Source of the DNA: Natrinema sp. DC36
GTDB lineage: Archaea > Halobacteriota > Halobacteria > Halobacteriales > Natrialbaceae
DNA length: 64,000 nt
Assembly: GCF_020405225.1 (NCBI RefSeq)
Contig: NZ_CP084472.1
Coordinates: 372,001-436,000, forward strand
Reading direction: 5' to 3'
Part shown: positions 34,658 through 43,819 of the stretch, piece after piece
Layout: every line of letters begins with the position of its first letter
Numbering within the stretch: the stretch's first letter is position 1
Position numbers and translations under genes: made by a program
Notes under the pieces: model-generated
What the model saw: the letters and a program-made list of their open reading frames with translations, nothing else
The model's database searches: none
Told to the model about the DNA's origin: nothing

Positions 34658-37396
34658 TCACATGTAGCTGTCCAGGCCCGTCTGCTCCTGCCCGCTCTTC
34701 ACTTCGTCCCACGAGATGTCGAGCGCCTCGAGGATCCGCTCGATCGGTCCCTGCAGCGTCTTCTCGAGCATCTTGTCGTAGTCGACCTCGAACTCCTCGG
34801 GGATCTGGTCCTCGTACTCGAAACAGATGACGTCGGGGTCGCGCTTGAACGCGCCGTAGAGCGGGTCGGTTCGGGCGTCGAACCCTTCCTCCGCCTCGAG
34901 GCGCTCGAAGAACGACGGATCGACGCGGTCGAGGTAGAGGCGCTTTGGTTTGCTTCCGCGCTGGAAGTTGGTTCCAAGCAGCAGGTTAGCGTACTTCGCG
35001 CCGCGGACCTGCGCCGTGTCGGTGTCGTAGTTGTCCAGTCGCTTGCCGATCCCGCCCGGAATCGCGATATCCTCGAGCGAGATGTCACCGTCCAGGACGT
35101 CCTCGATGATGCCGTTGACGTACTCCTTCGCGCCTTCGACATCACCCTCGCGGACGATCATCTCGATGACCCGGTGTTGGACCTCCTTGGTGATCGGGGC
35201 GATATCCGAGCGCTGGTACTCGAAGCCGACGATGTCGACGTTGTTGACGTCCTTGCCCTCCTTCCAGGTGATGTGGCCCGCGTAGCGCTTCTTCTTGCCG
35301 GCCTGGAAGAATCGGCGGTAGAGCTTCTCGAACTCGATCTGGAAGCGGTGTTCCTCGGCGTTCAGGTCCTCGCGCGCGAAGTCGTCGTAGCGGCCGTTGA
35401 TGTACTCCTCGATCTCGAAGGACTGCTCGAGTGCTTCCTCTTTCGACACGTCGGGGCCGAGCTCGAGCATGACGCTGTCCGTGTCCCCGTACGCAACGGT
35501 GTAGTCCAGCTCGCCTGCGGCGGTATCCGTGAACTCGATCACTTCGCGGCCGGTCGCGGTGATCGCGGATGCCGCGTCCTTATCGTAGAGCCGAAATTGT
35601 TCCCACCCCGACACCCCGTAGAGCGAGTTCATGATGACCTTGACCGCGCCCTGCTGTCGGTCGTACTGCTCGTACTCTCTGGAACCGGGTTCGTACTCGT
35701 TGCGCTGGGACTTCTTCTCCTCGCGTTCGGCCAGCAACTCGTTGATCATCTCCCGCATGACGCCGTCCGGTTCCTTCCGAAAGTGAGTCGGTTCGGGCCT
35801 GGTCGGCGCAACGTAGGTCTCCCCGTCGTACTCGTCGGGATCGACTCGCGTCTCCGGCGAGGCGTTAATCGTCGTCATGCACATCGGATACAGCGACTTC
35901 AGGTCGAGCACGGTGACGTTTTCCTTGACGCCCGTGATCGGCTCGAACACCGCGCCGCCCTCGTACTCCTCGCCGGCCTCCTGTTGCCCCTTCGAGGGCA
36001 GCGCGAACCGCCCGTAGGCCTCGTGGAGGACGTACATGTCGACCGCGTCGCCCGGCGTCGGCGCGTCCTCGAGTTTACAGCCGACGAACGAGCGCACCTC
36101 GTCCCAGAAGGTGATGATTTCCTGCTGGCGGTCGAGTTCGACGCAGAGCTCCACGTCCCGGAGGTTGTACTCGAGCAGCCTGGTCGGATCGCCCTCCCAG
36201 AGGTCGCCGATGTCACCGGCGTAGCGCTCCTTCCCGACGCCCAGTTCAGCCTCGCCGACCGCATCCAACCGGTAGGAGTCGAGTTCGGAGAAGACCGTCC
36301 GCTGGTAGGCGTAGAGCAGGTCGAAGACGATGCGGCCCTTGATGTCGGGGCCGCCCCAGTTGCTGCGCCAGACCTCGTCGACGCGAGAGAGTTGGTCGAT
36401 AGAGAGGTCGTACTCGTGGTGGGGTCCCGCGAGTTCCTCGAGGCGGTCGAGGAAGTACGGCGCGTCGAAGTCCTCGAAGTTCCAGCCCGTGAGGATGTCT
36501 GGATCGGTGTCGTCGATGTACTCGATAAAGGCCTCGAGCATCGCTTCCTCCTCCGCGAAGGCTCGGACCTCGTGGTCGATATCCCCCTCGATGGGGTCGT
36601 AGTCGTCGATTTCGGTGGGGATCTCGCCGTCGCCGATCGGGGCCTCGTAGAGCCACATGATGTACTCGTCGTCGTACGAATCGTGGCTCGTCAGACAGAC
36701 GATCGGCTCCTCGCCGTCCTCGGGGAACCCCTGTCGGTCGTCGACCTCGATGTCGAACGTGTTCACGCGAGGGTCGGCGTCGACGTCGGCCGCCTCGACT
36801 TCGGTGTGGGGGACGACCAGTGAATCGTCGTCCGCGCGTCGCTCCGGCACCCGAATGCCGCTCCGGATGTCCTTGTCGATCAGAAACCGGTTCGGGAACA
36901 GGATGTCGGCCTCGAAGTGATCGAAGTCGTCTCGGATCTGCCCGACGTCCCGGGGCGTCTGGCCGAAGATTTTGGTGAGTTTCTCGCCCCGAATGCTCTC
37001 GTAGGGCTCGCCATTCTCGTCGTACTCCTCGCTGCCGGTGAGCCGGTCGTACTGCTCCGCTGGGGGCCGCTCGAGCGTCTCCGTCGGCGTGTAGAAGTAC
37101 GGCCTGAAGCCGACGAACTGAACGTGCTCGAGCGTGCCGTCGGGCGTCCGCCCGAACACGTGCATGATCGGTCGCTCCTCGTCGCCGTAGCCGGCGATCG
37201 TGTAGTCGACCTGCATCACGGCGAGTTCGAGTTCGCCCTCGGGTTCGGGGAGAGTCTCCTCGACGACGTCGATCACCTCTGCGGCGTTCGATCCGCCGTT
37301 ACCGGCGATGGCAACCGCCTCTTCTGCCGGCCGGTCGTCGGTCTCCTCGGAGTCGCCGCCGAACTCCGTGAGTCCGGTCTGGCCCGCCTCAGTCAT
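34658..37396 (-). CDS. polB: DNA polymerase B (family B replicative polymerase), inteinless
   Basis: A 912-residue family-B polymerase. The exonuclease domain shows NTFDIEVDD (ExoI), GWNFEDFDAPYF (ExoII) and LLEYNLRDVELC (ExoIII). The polymerase shows LDLKSLYPMCM (motif A), KVIMNSLYGVSGW (motif B) and AYGDTDSVML (motif C), with no intein at any of them. The start MTEAGQTGLTEF at 37396 is preferred to the upstream Met because the intervening residues are not acidic and a TATA-like box lies ~25-30 bp before it. Many haloarchaeal polB genes carry inteins; this one does not. Confidence 0.96.
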   Translation of the reverse strand: MTEAGQTGLTEFGGDSEETDDRPAEEAVAIAGNGGSNAAEVIDVVEETLPEPEGELELAVMQVDYTIAGYGDEERPIMHVFGRTPDGTLEHVQFVGFRPYFYTPTETLERPPAEQYDRLTGSEEYDENGEPYESIRGEKLTKIFGQTPRDVGQIRDDFDHFEADILFPNRFLIDKDIRSGIRVPERRADDDSLVVPHTEVEAADVDADPRVNTFDIEVDDRQGFPEDGEEPIVCLTSHDSYDDEYIMWLYEAPIGDGEIPTEIDDYDPIEGDIDHEVRAFAEEEAMLEAFIEYIDDTDPDILTGWNFEDFDAPYFLDRLEELAGPHHEYDLSIDQLSRVDEVWRSNWGGPDIKGRIVFDLLYAYQRTVFSELDSYRLDAVGEAELGVGKERYAGDIGDLWEGDPTRLLEYNLRDVELCVELDRQQEIITFWDEVRSFVGCKLEDAPTPGDAVDMYVLHEAYGRFALPSKGQQEAGEEYEGGAVFEPITGVKENVTVLDLKSLYPMCMTTINASPETRVDPDEYDGETYVAPTRPEPTHFRKEPDGVMREMINELLAEREEKKSQRNEYEPGSREYEQYDRQQGAVKVIMNSLYGVSGWEQFRLYDKDAASAITATGREVIEFTDTAAGELDYTVAYGDTDSVMLELGPDVSKEEALEQSFEIEEYINGRYDDFAREDLNAEEHRFQIEFEKLYRRFFQAGKKKRYAGHITWKEGKDVNNVDIVGFEYQRSDIAPITKEVQHRVIEMIVREGDVEGAKEYVNGIIEDVLDGDISLEDIAIPGGIGKRLDNYDTDTAQVRGAKYANLLLGTNFQRGSKPKRLYLDRVDPSFFERLEAEEGFDARTDPLYGAFKRDPDVICFEYEDQIPEEFEVDYDKMLEKTLQGPIERILEALDISWDEVKSGQEQTGLDSYM

Positions 37397-37718
37397 GATA
37401 GCGAGATTTGCAGTCGGCGGATAAAAACCCCTGCAATCCCCGCCCGCGAGCGGTGTCACACGGAGTGTGATCGATTACGGGGTGAGCCCGATTGTTACGA
37501 CCGACCCGACGGGAGTGTACGGCGAGACCACGACCCACGTAGAGACCGACGTTGTCCCTGTAGACCGGCTCCCCATAGTGACTTCGACAATATTATTCCG
37601 TGATAGGATATGGATATTTATTCTCCATAGTGGAGATGTTCATACGCTGCATCGAAGGCTTGCAGGAGCAACAAGACATATAACTTGGTAACACATAGCA
37701 TGGGATCAGGTGATCGAT
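37397..37718. other. Intergenic region between polB and the DUF7331-like gene
   Basis: A 322-bp gap. The left end holds the minus-strand polB promoter (GTTTTTATCC around 37418-37430). The right part is unusually AT-rich (~37590-37690) with a TCTCCA-TAG-TGGAGA palindrome (37622-37636) and a plus-strand TATA-like ACATATAAC (37676-37684). No gene was found. Confidence 0.55.
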
Positions 37719-37895
37719 GTGTCCACCCACATGAAAGACGATGCGACGGATCGGAGTGAACCGAGCAGCGAACCCGAGGGGACCGCAACGATCGAATCCT
37801 ACGAGACCGACGACGGCGTCGTCTTCTATGACGCCGAGAACCCGCTGGCGTGGGTAGAGACCTCCCGAACGCTCACACTCGAGGATCTGGCCTGA
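37719..37895 (+). CDS. Small haloarchaeal protein (DUF7331-like)
   Basis: A 58-residue acidic protein, VSTHMKDDATDRSEPSSEPE at the N-terminus and DGVVFYDAENPLAWVETSRT near the C-terminus. The FYDAENPLAWVE motif is typical of a short haloarchaeal family of unknown function. A GTG start at 37719 gives the M-S-T-H N-terminus of that family; the ATG at 37731 is the alternative. A TATA-like ACATATAAC lies 35-43 bp upstream. Confidence 0.7.
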   Translation: MSTHMKDDATDRSEPSSEPEGTATIESYETDDGVVFYDAENPLAWVETSRTLTLEDLA

Positions 37896-37931
37896 GACTA
37901 TCTGCCGTACCCGTGTCCCGGCACACCTGCG

Positions 37932-37946
37932 ACCCGCCATGCGGGT
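37932..37946 (+). terminator. Short hairpin after the DUF7331-like gene
   Basis: ACCCGC and GCGGGT arms around CAT, 37 bp after the stop. It is a possible terminator, though no T-run follows. Confidence 0.3.
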
Positions 37947-38048
37947 GAGCGGGATTGACTGGCAGTAGTCCGTATGAAACACAGTAGTCCGTATGAGACG
38001 GCACTTGCGAAGCGAACGCTTTTCCTCCCGCTGGTCATCGGATCGTAT

Positions 38049-38621
38049 GTGGTATTCGACCGGACCGAGAACGAGCCCGAGGAGTGGGACCCCGAAGAGG
38101 AGTTCTACGACCCCGACAGCGACGGGTTGACGATCCCCCAGGTGTCGACCGGAGACGACGAACCGGACGACGACCTCGATGATCTCTCGAGCGTGATCGA
38201 GCCACCCGCCGTTTCCACCGCCGAGACGGACGTTCCCGGTGACATCCTCCAGGCCTTCTGGGCGCTCGTGTTGGTCCTCAACGCCGCCGTCCTGGCCGTT
38301 TCACTCGGTCTGTTACTGGCCGTCTTCGAGGGGAGTCTGATTCGTGGTGGCGTCCTCGTCGCCGCCGGCGTCGTCCTGTTCGGGCTGGCCGGTCGACGAT
38401 ATCGGCGCTTCCGGAACGACGACGCCAGTACTACCAGCGACACGGACACCGACACCACCAGCCGCACCGACGACACCAACGATACTGACACCACCACCGG
38501 CACTGACGACACCGTCGAGAGCGATACTGACCCGATCGAGTCGACTGGGGACGATCGGGCCGAAACGACTTCCGGGGACATCTCCCGACACCAGTCACCG
38601 ACCCGAAACGACAGCCCATGA
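38049..38621 (+). CDS. Haloarchaeal membrane protein (DUF7322-like)
   Basis: A 190-residue protein with a conserved-looking N-terminus (VVFDRTENEPEEWDPEEEF, DPDSDGLTIPQVS), two hydrophobic segments (DILQAFWALVLVLNAAVLAVSL and GVLVAAGVVLFGLAGRRYRRF) and a long Asp/Thr-repeat tail (SDTDTDTTSRTDDTND-type). The GTG at 38049 is preferred because the residues before it (ALAKRTLFLPLVIGSY) do not fit the family; an ATG at 37974 is possible. It overlaps the next gene by ATGA. Confidence 0.7.
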   Translation: MVFDRTENEPEEWDPEEEFYDPDSDGLTIPQVSTGDDEPDDDLDDLSSVIEPPAVSTAETDVPGDILQAFWALVLVLNAAVLAVSLGLLLAVFEGSLIRGGVLVAAGVVLFGLAGRRYRRFRNDDASTTSDTDTDTTSRTDDTNDTDTTTGTDDTVESDTDPIESTGDDRAETTSGDISRHQSPTRNDSP

Positions 38622-39079
38622 ACACAATCGAGGACGACACTGGCAAACGGTACCTGCTTCTCAAGCGATCGGATAGCGCGAGTCTGGTTCGCGACCCCGA
38701 AACCGGCAACGAGTGTTACATCCAGAACGATCGCCTCGAGGCGGTGGGCGATGAATCGGCCCTCGAGACGGCTGCGCGAAGCGTGAGCGATCCGGTTCTG
38801 ACGCTACTGACCGCCGTCCACGACGAGGAAACACTAGGTCTACTGGTCGAACTCTCGGAGCGGGGACCGCTCTCCGTTCGCACCCTGCTCGACGCCTACG
38901 ACTTCTGTGAGAGCGACTTGCACGGCCGGCTCACGGTCCTTACCGCCGCCGGGCTGCTCGAGGAAACCGACGTCGCCGGCGAGCGCGGCTATCGAATCAC
39001 CGAAACGTGTGAGACCGCACTCGAAGCGATCCGGACGGATACCGAGGCGACGGACGAGTCGGCGGTAGAAGAGTCCTGA
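38618..39079 (+). CDS. Winged-helix haloarchaeal protein (DUF7346-like)
   Basis: A 153-residue protein translationally coupled to the preceding membrane protein. The N-terminal part (GKRYLLLKRSDSASLVRDPE, ECYIQNDRLEAVG) is a small beta domain. The C-terminal part (LLVELSERGPLSVRTLLDAYDF, DLHGRLTVLTAAGLLEETDVAG) is a winged helix. It is probably a DNA-binding regulator or sensor partner of the membrane protein. Targets unknown. Confidence 0.75.
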   Translation: MNTIEDDTGKRYLLLKRSDSASLVRDPETGNECYIQNDRLEAVGDESALETAARSVSDPVLTLLTAVHDEETLGLLVELSERGPLSVRTLLDAYDFCESDLHGRLTVLTAAGLLEETDVAGERGYRITETCETALEAIRTDTEATDESAVEES

Positions 39080-39128
39080 GCGCGAACGAACTGGCCGGCT
39101 CGAGACGGGGACGACTGATCGTTCGTCG

Positions 39129-41813
39129 TCAGTCCGACGCGAGCAGTTCCGCCTCCGGCGGCTGACCGCGCTCGAGCCGCGAGCGGTTCGACGTGGCGTC
39201 TTTTTCGACGCGAACGATGGAGTCGGCCGCGCCGACGAGTTCCTCGTCGTGGCTGACGACCACGATCTGTTCGACGCCGAGATCGCGCATCGACTCGACC
39301 AGCGAGACGAGCTGCGTGACGTGGCCCGAATCGAGGAAGACGGTCGGCTCGTCCAAGATCAGCGGCGGCATCGGGGCCGTTCCCTCGACACCCTCCGCGA
39401 GCAATCGGTAGATCGCACACCGCAGGCTGAGGTTGAACAACGCCCGCTCGCCCCCCGAAAGCTGTTCGGGCTCGAGCGCCTCGCCGTCCTTCTGATAGAC
39501 CGTCAGCCGGTAATCGCCGTCGAGGTCGATCGCCGCATAGGAGTCGTTCTGGTAGACGAGATCGAACGTCTCGTTGAGCAGTCGTTCGAGGGTCTCGACG
39601 TTGCGCTGGCGCAGTTCCGCCCGTAGCTCCCCGTAGGTCGTCTGCAGCGTCTCGGCTTCGTCGTAGAGCGACTCGAGTTGCTCGCACCGATCCTCGACCG
39701 TCTCGAGGCGCTCCCGGAGGCGCTCGAGTTCCTCGAGTTCGTTCTCGACGGCACCGATGGCGTTCTGGATCCCGTTTCGTTGCTCCTCGAGCTCCGCGAG
39801 TTTCTCGTCGACCTGTTCGATGTACGTCTCTGCGTTTTGCTTGTCCGCTCGCGCGGTTTCGACTCGCTCCTCGTCGAACGCCGACTCGAGTTCGCGCTTG
39901 CGGTCGCGCTTTTCGGTCAGTCCCTCTCGGCGCTCGTCGTTCATCGTCTCCCAGTCTTGCAGGCGCTCGCGGAGGGTTTCGATGTCGCTCTCGAGGTCGG
40001 CTCGTTCGTCGGCGATTTCCGAGCTGCGCTCGAGTGACTCGAGCGTCTCCGAGATTTCCCCGCGCTCGGTGTTGATCTCGCCGAGCGCTTCGCGCGCGTC
40101 AGCGACCTCCTCCTCGCGCTCATCCGCTGCGGCCCGCTTCTCCTCGGCGTCGGCCTCGTACTCCTCGGCGTCGTCCCGCAACTGATCGCGCTGGTCACGC
40201 CGGTCTGCAAGGCTTTCGCGTTTCTCCGTGAGCAGCTGCTCGATGTTGTCACGGTTCTCCTCGAGCCGATCGACCCGCCGTTCGGCCTCTCGCAGTTCCT
40301 CGGCGCGGTCGATCCGCTCGTCGACGTCGTCGCGCTCGGTCTCGAGGTCCTCGCGTTCGGCCTCGAGATCGGCGAGTTCCTCCCGGCGTTCGTCCAGCAC
40401 GTCGACGTGGGGGGAGTCTTCGACCGGCTGTCCGCACTCGGGACACTTCCCCTCCTCGAGCAGTCGTTCGCCCTCTTCGATCGCGTTCTCGGCGGCTCGG
40501 ATATCGGCGGTGATGTCGTTGTGCGCCGAGACGAGTTCCTCGCGCTCGGTCTCGAGGTCCTCGAGGTGCGATCCGGCCACCCCGAACTCGACCGGCGCGT
40601 CGTCGAACGTCGCCCGCGCGTCGTCAATCTGTTCGTCGAGGTCGTCGAGTTTCTCCTCGCGATCGGCGATCGTCTCCTCGTCGGCCTCGATCTGGTCCTC
40701 GAGTTCGTCGGCGTTCTCGCGGGCCCCCTCGGCCTGTGACTCGAGTTCGTCGGCCTCCTCACGGAGCCGCTCGATCTCGTTGGTCCCTTCCGTGATCGTC
40801 ACTCGGACCGACTCGAGGTCGTCTCGAAGCTCCTCGTCGCGGGCCTCGAGTTCGTCGATGCGGTTCCGAACGACCTCCTCGTCGGGATCGGCCGCCTCGA
40901 GATCGACGTCCTCGAGGAGGTCGGCGCGCTCGTCCGCGAGCTCCTCGCGTCGGCTCCGGATTTCACTGATCTCGTCGGTCGCGTCCTCGCGCTTGCGCTC
41001 GGTCTCCGAAATTTTCGACCGTAGCTCACCGATTTCGTCGTCGAGCTCCGCGATCTCCTCGCGGGTCTCCTCGTGGCGCTCGAGGACGTCCGCGGCGGCC
41101 TCGAGCGTCTCCTGAGCCTGCTCGCGCTGTGACTCGAACCGATCGATCTCGTCGGTGATGTCCGTGCGGCGGGACTCGAGGCCGTTCAGTCGCTCGTGGA
41201 GGTCCTTATCCTCCTTTTTCTGGACCTGTTTTCCGACGTCCTCGAGCACCTCCTGCTGGCCGTCGAGGACGGTTTTGACGCCGAGTCGAGCGTCGCTGGC
41301 CCGCTCGCGGTAGTCCTCGAGCGCGCCGAGCTGGAGGAGGTCGTCGATCATGTCCTGGCGATCGCTCGGCGAAGCGTGAATGAGCTTGTTCACCTCGCCC
41401 TGTCGGACGTACGCGCAGTTGACGAACGCCTCGGCGTCCATCCGCAGGAGTTCGGTCACCTCCCGACGAACGTCTCGAGCGCCCTCGATGGTCTCCGTCG
41501 GCGTCTCGAGGACGCATTTGGTCGTCGTCGCGCGATCACCGCGGAGTTTGAGGTGGCGTTCGATCTGGTACTCGCGACCGTCGTGGGTGAACCATAGCTC
41601 GATCTCGCACTCCTCCTCGCCGGTCGTGATGACGTCATCGAGGGTGCGCTCGTCCAGCGCTTTCGAGCCGTAGAGCGCGAAGAAGACCGCCTCGAGCAGC
41701 GTCGACTTCCCGCTGCCGTTAACGCCGTGGACGACGGTGACGCCGCGCTCGAGCGAGAGGTCGGCGTCGCCGTAACACTTGAAGTTCAACAGGCGGACGC
41801 GATCGACTCTCAC
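39129..41813 (-). CDS. rad50: DNA double-strand break repair ATPase Rad50
   Basis: An 894-residue SMC-like ATPase: Walker A GVNGSGKST (~30-38), long coiled coils (~150-440 and ~470-740), zinc-hook KCPECGQP (~455-462), signature LSGGERALFNLSL and Walker B PPLILDEPTVFLD. It works with Mre11 to process DNA ends. The start overlaps the end of mre11 by 4 bases, so the two are co-translated. The hook cysteines are intact, supporting dimer bridging. Confidence 0.97.
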   Translation of the reverse strand: MRVDRVRLLNFKCYGDADLSLERGVTVVHGVNGSGKSTLLEAVFFALYGSKALDERTLDDVITTGEEECEIELWFTHDGREYQIERHLKLRGDRATTTKCVLETPTETIEGARDVRREVTELLRMDAEAFVNCAYVRQGEVNKLIHASPSDRQDMIDDLLQLGALEDYRERASDARLGVKTVLDGQQEVLEDVGKQVQKKEDKDLHERLNGLESRRTDITDEIDRFESQREQAQETLEAAADVLERHEETREEIAELDDEIGELRSKISETERKREDATDEISEIRSRREELADERADLLEDVDLEAADPDEEVVRNRIDELEARDEELRDDLESVRVTITEGTNEIERLREEADELESQAEGARENADELEDQIEADEETIADREEKLDDLDEQIDDARATFDDAPVEFGVAGSHLEDLETEREELVSAHNDITADIRAAENAIEEGERLLEEGKCPECGQPVEDSPHVDVLDERREELADLEAEREDLETERDDVDERIDRAEELREAERRVDRLEENRDNIEQLLTEKRESLADRRDQRDQLRDDAEEYEADAEEKRAAADEREEEVADAREALGEINTERGEISETLESLERSSEIADERADLESDIETLRERLQDWETMNDERREGLTEKRDRKRELESAFDEERVETARADKQNAETYIEQVDEKLAELEEQRNGIQNAIGAVENELEELERLRERLETVEDRCEQLESLYDEAETLQTTYGELRAELRQRNVETLERLLNETFDLVYQNDSYAAIDLDGDYRLTVYQKDGEALEPEQLSGGERALFNLSLRCAIYRLLAEGVEGTAPMPPLILDEPTVFLDSGHVTQLVSLVESMRDLGVEQIVVVSHDEELVGAADSIVRVEKDATSNRSRLERGQPPEAELLASD

Positions 41814-43201
41814 GCGAAATCACCCAGCGAGGCGGTGTCGGCGTCGGCAGTCTCCTCGGGCTCGTCGCCGTCGTCCGGCGCGTCGCGGTCGGGCGGTGCC
41901 GTCGTCGCATCGCTATCGGTATCGGTGGCTGCCGTCTCGGCGCCTCCGTCCACTTCGGCTACTTCAGCCGCTTCGGTTGCCTCGGCATCTACCGAGTCAG
42001 CTGCTGTATCGGCGTCGTCGGTGAGCTGATCGGCGACCGTCGTCACGTCCTCGTCGCCCGGTTCGCGCTCGGGTGCGGGTGCGAACGCCGACTCGTCGTC
42101 CTCGAGTAACTCGCGGACCCGACGTTCGACGGACTCCCGAACGTTCGAGTCGGCGAGATCACCGTTTCGGACGCTCTCGTCGATCTCGAGGGCGGCGTTG
42201 CTGAGCCCCAGCTCGCGCACCCGCTCGCGAACGGCCTCGTCCGGGTTGGCGAAGCTCACCGACACGTCCTCGTCCTCGTCGGGGAGGTCCCGTCGGTCGT
42301 TCACGCGGGCGACGAGTGCGCCGCGGTCGATCGCGAGTTCCTCGATGGCCGCCGGGGCGATCGGTCGGCCCTCGCCCTCGACGGTGACGATGACGACCGC
42401 GTCCGCGAGGTCGTGCTGGCGGACGCGCTCCTGCACGCGGTCGATTCCCTCCTCCGCCTCGAGTTCGACGTCAACGAAAACGAACTCGCGAGTCGACGTG
42501 AGGCCGCGGCGGCTGATCGCGACCGTTCCGTCACCCTCGAAGTCGAGGAGGTTGTAGCCTCGATCCTCGCGCTCGCTGGCGCTGGCGCGCTCGGTCGAAC
42601 CGCAGTACGTAACCCACGTTTCTGAGACTTCTGCCGTGTCGGGCTTGTGGTTGTCACCCAGCAGAACGGCGTCGAAGTCGACCGTCGACTCCTCGAGGAC
42701 GGTTTCGGTGTCCCAGTCGGCGTGCGCGAAGGGTTCGAAGAGGCCGTGGCTCACCAGGCTCGCGTGGTCCGCTTCGTCCGGCAGCGAGTCGAAGTCGTAC
42801 GTGAGGTCCTCCCGGCGCGAGCGGGGGACGAAGTCGAGTCCGTAGACGGCGACGTCGTCGACGACGACCGGATCGGCACCGAGCCGGGCCGCCAGTCCGA
42901 GATCCGCGAAGAGATCGAGCCACTGCGCGTCGCGTTTCGACTCGTGGTTTCCCACGACCGCGAGAAAGGGGATATCGGCGTCGGCGAGCGTCCGGAGAAT
43001 TTCGACGGTTCCCTGCAGGTCGACCAGCGACGGCCGGCGGTCGTGAAAGAGGTCGCCGGCGTGGATCACCGCGTCGACGTCGTCGGCGACCGCGTCCTCG
43101 ACGACGGTTCGAAATGCCTCGAGGAAGTCCTGTCGTCGGTCGGGCGAATTGTACTGCTGGTACCCGATGTGGGTATCGCCCGTATGGATAACCCGCGTCA
43201 T
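41810..43201 (-). CDS. mre11: DNA repair exonuclease Mre11
   Basis: A 463-residue metallophosphatase nuclease with motifs HTGDTHIGY, IHAGDLFHDRRP, VVGNHESKRD, SHGLFEPF and LLGDNHKPD, which bind two Mn ions. The C-terminal ~80 residues are an acidic Asp/Ala/Thr tail (TVADQLTDDADTAADSV). It is the first gene of the mre11-rad50 unit. A TATA-like CCCTTTAGGG on the minus strand ~25-30 bp before the ATG suggests a leaderless mRNA. Confidence 0.96.
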   Translation of the reverse strand: MTRVIHTGDTHIGYQQYNSPDRRQDFLEAFRTVVEDAVADDVDAVIHAGDLFHDRRPSLVDLQGTVEILRTLADADIPFLAVVGNHESKRDAQWLDLFADLGLAARLGADPVVVDDVAVYGLDFVPRSRREDLTYDFDSLPDEADHASLVSHGLFEPFAHADWDTETVLEESTVDFDAVLLGDNHKPDTAEVSETWVTYCGSTERASASEREDRGYNLLDFEGDGTVAISRRGLTSTREFVFVDVELEAEEGIDRVQERVRQHDLADAVVIVTVEGEGRPIAPAAIEELAIDRGALVARVNDRRDLPDEDEDVSVSFANPDEAVRERVRELGLSNAALEIDESVRNGDLADSNVRESVERRVRELLEDDESAFAPAPEREPGDEDVTTVADQLTDDADTAADSVDAEATEAAEVAEVDGGAETAATDTDSDATTAPPDRDAPDDGDEPEETADADTASLGDFA

Positions 43202-43223
43202 TGGCCAGTCGTTGGCGAGCCGA

Positions 43224-43233
43224 CCCTAAAGGG
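43224..43233 (-). promoter_or_regulatory. TATA-like box of mre11-rad50
   Basis: Minus-strand CCCTTTAGGG, centred ~27 bp upstream of the mre11 ATG at 43201. Confidence 0.45.
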
Positions 43234-43423
43234 GTTGCGTGACCGAAGTGAAAGTAGAATCGATACGTCACGCGAAGTGGAAGAAGGCGTTCGTCTCGCG
43301 CCGGACTGCGGAGTGCGTCGTGCCGTGCTGATAAACCGCCGTTACAGTGGCGACACATTCGGATCGACTGCGACGACAAATCGAAGCGAAACGAATCGAG
43401 GTATCGAGAGCGACGATCAGCCG

Positions 43424-43693
43424 TTACGATCGAATATCGAGATCGTACAGGCGCTTGCGGGCGTCGGAGAACGAAAAGCGGGAGTCGATGACGTTTTCCT
43501 CGTCGAGCCGATTGAGCGCGTAACGGACCGTTCGGGAGGGCAAGAGCGTCTCGTCGGCGATCTGTTGTTGGGTCATCGTCTCGTTGTACTCGAGGACCTT
43601 CGCGACGAGTTTCGCGCTCGGCGGAAGGTCTCGAACGTCGTCCCACGTTCCTCGTTCGTCGGGTTCCTGTCGAAGCGACTCTGAAGCACTCAT
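43424..43693 (-). CDS. MarR-like winged-helix regulator
   Basis: An 89-residue regulator with a single winged helix: PPSAKLVAKVLEYNETMTQQ, then QIADETLLPSRTVRYALNRL (recognition helix) and NVIDSRFSFSDARKRLYDL. The start at 43693 (MSASESLRQEPDERGTWDDV) is chosen because the AT-rich stretch upstream is promoter-like. It is divergent from pan, and the 126 bp between them is rich in AATATT-type boxes. It could control itself or pan, but no operator was identified. Confidence 0.84.
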   Translation of the reverse strand: MSASESLRQEPDERGTWDDVRDLPPSAKLVAKVLEYNETMTQQQIADETLLPSRTVRYALNRLDEENVIDSRFSFSDARKRLYDLDIRS

Positions 43694-43819
43694 CCTACCT
43701 CTCCATTCCGAATACGGGGTAATAATATTTTCTATTCCATATAATGCTTTGTGGTAATATTTCGCGATTGAGTGCACCTACCCGAAGCCTCTTATGAACC
43801 AACACCCAAAGGGTGCGTG

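Noticed and set aside
34520-36823. 767-residue plus-strand open frame opposite polB
   Set aside because: It is the reverse of a highly conserved polymerase; Val/Leu/Arg-rich composition is the mirror of acidic codons, with no promoter or domain.
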